From assembly GCA_028532985.1 (NCBI GenBank), contig JANCIK010000013.1, positions 868,001-932,000 on the forward strand: a stretch of DNA of 64,000 nt. Reading direction: 5' to 3'. Below are positions 59,901-64,000 of the stretch, piece by piece; position 1 is the stretch's first letter; each line of letters opens with the position of its first letter. The notes below the pieces were generated by a model. It was given only the letters and a program-made list of their open reading frames with translations. It did no database searches and had not been told where the DNA came from. The position numbers and the translations under genes are program-made. The stretch comes from Stropharia rugosoannulata. Lineage: Eukaryota > Basidiomycota > Agaricomycetes > Agaricales > Strophariaceae.

Positions 59901-60460
59901 CGGCTAAGGCCACATGTAAGATGGAGCCAAGACGCTAAGCAGCATGCAAGGATGTGTATCGAGTTCTTGATAGTGCCAATTCCTGTTCAAAATCAATGAA
60001 GATTAGTTGTAAAGAACACTAAGTGACGTCTAATAAGACCTTACCGTTAGTATCCTCCGACGAGTCTTCAATCGCAAAGTTGGTAACTGCGGCCGCGACG
60101 GCAGAGTTATTGACCGGGCCGCCTTCGACCGATTTACCCGGGCCGGGAAGAGGTGGACCTTCCTCACACTCAGGCTCGGCTGGTGGCACTAATGTTACTA
60201 CTCGATGTTCGGCCTATTGTATACCCAAGAACTGAGCATCAGCGATCGGTGTATACATAGATTTGGGAGTAAAAGCTTACATCTTGCCTTCGAACCGTAG
60301 CAGCCGGTTGACTCGGATCCTTTCTGAGGTGATACCTTCTCGTGGAAACAGGGACATATTTTCCTGTTACGAGTTGACCAAACGCATCGATGACGTTTTC
60401 CGTACGGCACTTCGCGCATGCGCATATCACTCTTTTAAGAGATTTTGGAGCGTTTGCCAT
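56999..60460 (-). CDS. Tnp2-family (CACTA/EnSpm-type) transposase
   Basis: A structurally complete gene with four introns that all keep phase. Exon 1 (start ATG 60460) has a Cys-rich N-terminus, VICACAKCRTENVIDAF. Exon 2 is acidic/proline-rich (PAEPECEEGPPLPGPGKSVE). Exon 3 reads IHILACCLASWLHLTCGLSR. The large exon carries a zinc-ribbon-like block (SVCCPKCFTRYSLNDLPLVC), then GAIMMFCLNLPFDQQHL, TFFAGITPPPKEP, LADPIIDDLKPWWEG, a Cys pair (HFCSFCKLL) and LPYGDPVQHTMLGIMHNWLE, the Tnp2 signature. An acidic insert follows. The last exon (HLGELDYTMLRQMCRRGRLM ... YPRPSGTYGISKAM) is the usual C-terminal domain. I see no stop or frameshift, so the enzyme may be recent and active. Confidence 0.85.
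56999..60460 (-). mobile_element. CACTA-like DNA transposon (coding part)
   Basis: Defined here by its transposase gene. The ends are not located: I could not find a matched pair of CACTA-type terminal repeats in the flanks by eye, so the true element is longer than these coordinates. Confidence 0.6.
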
Positions 60461-61381
60461 GTATTTCAATGAAGTAGGATTGAAAATTTGTTGAAAATAA
60501 CGAGAGTAACCGGGATTGAGCCGAGATGTTGCCGAGATAGGTGATGAGCAAGCAATGTGTGTAAGAGAGGAAAGATATAATGCTCACTTTAAATTATACC
60601 AGTTAATTGTTTATCTAACAGGACGGTAAATTGAGCCTACGTTACTAAATTTCTATTGCGTTCCATGGCAATCAGACTAGTAAAGAAAGAGACAAGTACC
60701 TCCTCCCGGGCCGGCTACTACGCATTGTCAGTCGATGGCGACCGTTGCAGCTAAACAAAATAGCGGTGGAGCAGGATTGAACTTGAAGTCGGTTTTTATT
60801 CGTACAAAGGCACGATACAAAGAAAAGTACAAATACAAAGCACAAAAGTGGGAGGTACCGTAACGTTTATGTAATTACATCTTAGCAACCGACCAACGAT
60901 AAGTGACGTTCAACTGACAACATTTGTACGCCTTGTTGAAGCAGCTTGAAGTTAGAATGGGGGTAGCATACGGCACCATTGAAATCTACCGGCGTCAGCA
61001 CGTTACAAAGAAGTATGCAAGAAGGCTATGGAGCTCATTATGTACATTGTCTTCTTCCTTAATTGTTGTGTTATTGTCCACTTTTCTTCGTTTATGTAAA
61101 TTTTCACTTGACCGTTTACGACCAACCAAGATAATTATGTTTTTAATGAATGTCCAAGTTGTCCGAACCCAATTTCAACCCAACCTAATCTGAAGACCGA
61201 GTCGCACTTCATCAACCCACTCCACCCACGTTCTCTAATATCCACCTTATCTTCCGAATCTTCTCCAGTGCATTTGGGTAAAGTTAAGCTATTCGTACAG
61301 CTATCAAAAGCGTTAATAAAGCTTTAACCCAGGGATCCATTCAAGCGTGTCCGAGTCACGGAATAGTACAACTAGCTCACT
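60461..61381. other. Intergenic, possible right flank of the transposon
   Basis: About 0.9 kb. An A-rich direct-repeat-like stretch (ACAAAG/GTACAAA words) occurs at about 60,803-60,848. No coding signal was recognised. Confidence 0.45.
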
Positions 61382-62495
61382 ATGAAAGCAGGCTTCCGAT
61401 TGCTCCTTGCCCCATTTCGTTACACGTCCAGTTCTGGAGAAATTAAGCTGGTCTGGTTAAGCCTCGCGATCCCCATCACCGTCTTTACGGCTGTTTTGCT
61501 GTGTGGGTACCCTACTCATATCATCTCCACCGCGATGAAGACATCATATTTCCATCCTGTTGCACCCCCCATTCCTGCTGGTTCTGAGTCGCAATGGCCC
61601 AATTCATATAGATTCGCTTTCAGAGGATTATTCCCTGATTCTACGTTGGAATCAGCTGCCAGGGGATTCAGTATTTCTCTAGAAGTGAAAAATGTAGAAT
61701 CAGCTGCTTCAGACCTCCAGGAAATCGTTACCAGTAAGGCCGGCTGCTTCAAGACTCAGGATGGTCTGGCAATTCTTATGTTCGAGCTTTTTTACGATGC
61801 AAGAAAAACTGGCAGAGAGTTGCGGAAGCTGGCTAGTCATGCCAGCGAGACTGCTAACAAGTGAGTATATCTTTATGTTCCGTGATACAAAAAATCATTA
61901 ATGGATTAGGATGTTGGCGGTCAACAGTGATATTTTACTTACCGTTGGACATTTCCGCGGCGAATCTGTTCAAATGCGTACCACAGACTCCGCAGCAAAA
62001 CAAGTCCTTGTAGATCGAGTCTTATTCATATCGTCTAGCATGGATCGCGTCTTTTCGGAAGTAGAATGCAGTGTGCGTAATCTGTATAAACTCGAAGAAC
62101 ATCTGGAAGCCGCAGAAAACATGTTAGCACAGGAGGAGGCGTTTCTTCAAGCCGATCAAGCCATGCTGACCGAAAGCTTATGGACGAAGTTAGGCGGGAA
62201 CAAATCAATGCAAAAGAATATGCATTGTCGAGTGTTACGTTTACAGGAACTAGGAGGGCGCACGCACCAGGCCCGTTTACACGTTGCGGGAGCTTTACAA
62301 GCTTTACTGGGGATAAGCTCAGACATCGAGGACGTACGAGAGAGGGCATCTTCCTTATACTCCCTGGATAACTCTATAACAGAAGCATCCGTGAACGGTA
62401 TTCAACTGGGATTGATGCGTTTACGGGATGTTGTAAATCGGATAGGTATGCCTTTGACGTTAGAGAAAGCTTTGATGGAAATAGGGATCCCTTGA
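61382..62495 (+). CDS. Hypothetical membrane-anchored coiled-coil protein, 354 aa
   Basis: Not recognised. Two exons (61382-61860 and 61910-62495) join in phase. Residues about 22-45 (KLVWLSLAIPITVFTAVLLC) form a single TM or signal anchor. The rest is predicted helical and probably exposed on one side, with heptad-like stretches (SSMDRVFSEVECSVRNLYKL; EEHLEAAENMLAQEEAFLQA). The intron is short (49 nt) with consensus ends. The overall layout resembles a family of short anchored coiled-coil proteins seen in many Agaricomycete genomes, to which I cannot attach a function. Confidence 0.65.
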
Positions 62496-63668
62496 AACAA
62501 GAATTTGTATTGTATCTGTTATTTCGCTGTCGCAACGAAGTTATGATCATTTCGTACCTTCGGAATCGTTACTACAGTAAGTATAAGTCTGCAAAGCTTG
62601 TTACATACCAACATTTTGCAACGCAACCATCAGGGACTACCCGCCGCAGTGGCCTGGAAAGTCCACTAAGTATATTTTGGTCAAACGTGCTTGCTACCGC
62701 CATTCTATGAGACGATCGTGATTCGTAGATATCTTGAAGAAAGCAAGACGACGTAAGGCTTGCAGAGAAGGAGCAAGGCAAGAAAGCAAGTCTTTGAGTG
62801 AGTATTCTGGCTTGTTGAGATAAGATGCAAGCTCTTATCGGTTTATCTTTAGCGGCAGATGCGGCTCGCCGCTGGTTCACCGTTGGTGGTCTTCAGGATG
62901 GTTTACGTAATATTTGAATCAGATTAGACCGTTTAACATGTCTGAAGTGAAGCTTGAAGCTTGAAGATTCTTAATGCAAACATAATGCGTGACAAAATGA
63001 GAGGATAGGTCACAGCTTGTGTAGTTGTAGACTTGACACCTAACATGACACTATACATGACAACAACATGACATGACAATTCAGTTGGCGACATGACACC
63101 TAGATGTCCGTGGTGTGAGCCACAATCACCGAGTGATTGAAGTCTCGCTTAGCGGGCATCACTTCACACACAATCAATTCATCCCCACTCCGCCCTACTC
63201 CGCCTCACCCACAACCCCTGCTCACCATACACTCTCACACACTATGTACAACGCTCTCTCACACAGCACTGTCATCCCACGCGCTGTGTTGATCCGTCTC
63301 GGGGACAGCAGGGTAAAGCCGGTATTGTTGGAGAAGACCGTCAAGCTTCTGATGGAGCAAAACACACCTCGGCGGTACTTGCGCTCATCTATGTGCTCAT
63401 GCTATTCACTGTGCATTGTGTAAGCCGGGTGTCTCTGACATAATCTATATCTGCAATTGTTTATGAACAATGTACAAGGAGGGTCACCGGTCATATCAGA
63501 AGCTTAATGTATTCACCTGGGACTGCGTCTAGAAGCGGAAAATGCGTGGAGGTGCAATGTAATGCTTCGAGCTTGACCTATGTGTCGTAGTGCATCAGCA
63601 ACTGTAGTACCAGCGATTGCAGTACATATACAGACTGAGAACTAACAAAAGTGAATGAAGTCTGTAGA
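62496..63668. other. Intergenic with dispersed repeat copy B
   Basis: About 1.2 kb containing repeat copy B (63,069-63,116) and, next to it, several CATGACA heptamers between 63,040 and 63,100. On the minus strand a 100-codon frame (62,880-62,572) runs away from the repeat; it has no family motif but could be a remnant of an element. Confidence 0.5.
63069..63116 (-). repeat. Dispersed repeat copy B (inverted partner of copy A)
   Basis: Reverse complement matches 34,664-34,711 over 48 bp with about three differences. Beyond the match, both copies continue with TGTCATG-type words but no longer align base for base. The orientation is opposite to copy A. Confidence 0.7.
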
Positions 63669-64000
63669 TCAACTGTAGGTACAACTTCTTAAGCGCCGAA
63701 GTACGTGTGGGAACTCCACCGAGTCCTGATTATCGCCCGAAATGAGCATGACTCCCAGAGACTTCTCCGCCTCAGTTATGTCATGAAGTAGCTGAGTAGT
63801 GTCGTAGAAACTATATACATTGAGAGGGAAGTCTTTCTCAGTGTCAGTTGCTTTCGGAGTAGCCCACAGCTCTTCTATCATGTTCCCCGTATTGTGGAAC
63901 ATGGGGAAAGTTGAAAAACTGAAGGAGTGCGGGAGGTTGACTTGCGAGCAGTGAAACGTCGTGCCATGATCCCCGCCCTGTTTAAATACACCATCCGAAG
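63669..64000 (-). CDS. Hypothetical protein, C-terminal exons (runs off right edge)
   Basis: Not recognised. The frame is open from the right edge to the stop at 63669 (SDGVFKQGGDHGTTFHCSQV, FPMFHNTGNMIEELWATP, DFPLNVYSFYDTTQLLHDIT, VEFPHVLRRLRSCTYS). An intron in this stretch is possible. A start at the internal ATG (63,902) would shorten it to 77 aa, but the upstream codons are open and not biased against coding, so the gene probably continues beyond the window. No motif, TM or signal is visible. Confidence 0.4.
   Translation of the reverse strand, partial: SDGVFKQGGDHGTTFHCSQVNLPHSFSFSTFPMFHNTGNMIEELWATPKATDTEKDFPLNVYSFYDTTQLLHDITEAEKSLGVMLISGDNQDSVEFPHVLRRLRSCTYS

Noticed and set aside
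56574..60700. CACTA-type terminal inverted repeats around the Tnp2 gene
   Set aside because: A CACTAACC sequence occurs near 56,584 but I found no matching GGTTAGTG-like partner on the right side, so I do not define element ends.
62572..62880. Possible retroelement leader next to repeat B
   Set aside because: I looked for a primer-binding site and gag/pol motifs after the repeat; a TGGCGGTAGC-like word is not a convincing PBS and no pol motif is present in the window.

Overview
The window looks like nuclear DNA of a mushroom-forming basidiomycete (Agaricomycetes). Genes are split by many short introns (about 50-65 bp) with GT-AG or occasionally GC-AG ends. The gene families fit this: an HMG-box factor, a Clp1-like protein, Trs65, a basidiomycete-type P450, a Pth11/rhodopsin-like membrane protein and a Tnp2 (CACTA-type) transposase. 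All gene models were spliced by hand from the sequence. Where exon phases agree across every junction, I say so.

Layout. 0-4.5 kb: two tandem secreted type-B carboxylesterase genes on the minus strand; the left one runs off the window. 5.6-9 kb: mitochondrial ribosomal protein bL28m and an amino acid/GABA-type permease, head to head. 9.7-11.3 kb: an HMG-box regulator. 12.7-15.8 kb: a TRAPP-II subunit of Trs65 type. 16.2-16.6 kb: a small SLOG-like (nucleotide-binding-like) protein. 17.1-20.7 kb: a Zn2Cys6 transcription factor. 23.3-26.2 kb: mitochondrial uL14m and hexokinase, head to head across 194 bp. 26.8 kb: an intron-containing tRNA-Ser(UGA). 27.9-29.5 kb: a single-pass membrane protein with two beta-sandwich-like repeats. 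30.2-33 kb: an intact P450 followed by the orphan N-terminus of a second one. 33.4-34.1 kb: a GC-rich Clp1-like gene.

From 34.2 to 41 kb lies a gene-poor stretch that begins with a repeat whose inverted partner sits at 63.1 kb. Then come a 7TM-like protein (41-42 kb), a divergent pair of unrecognised genes (42.9-46 kb), two small minus-strand genes (46.3-48.2 kb), an uncertain ORF (48.6-49.2 kb), a divergent Pumilio-repeat protein (49.9-52.3 kb), a WD40-like protein (54.6-56.6 kb), a structurally complete Tnp2 transposase gene (57-60.5 kb), an unrecognised membrane-anchored protein (61.4-62.5 kb) and a partial gene at the right edge.

The left half is mostly conserved housekeeping and regulatory genes. 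The right half is accessory: mobile DNA, lineage-specific genes and longer AT-rich gaps. I see no metabolic cluster in which neighbouring genes clearly act together. The esterases, P450 and permease could each serve in degradation or secondary metabolism, but they are dispersed. No CRISPR, rRNA or prokaryotic-type operon is present.
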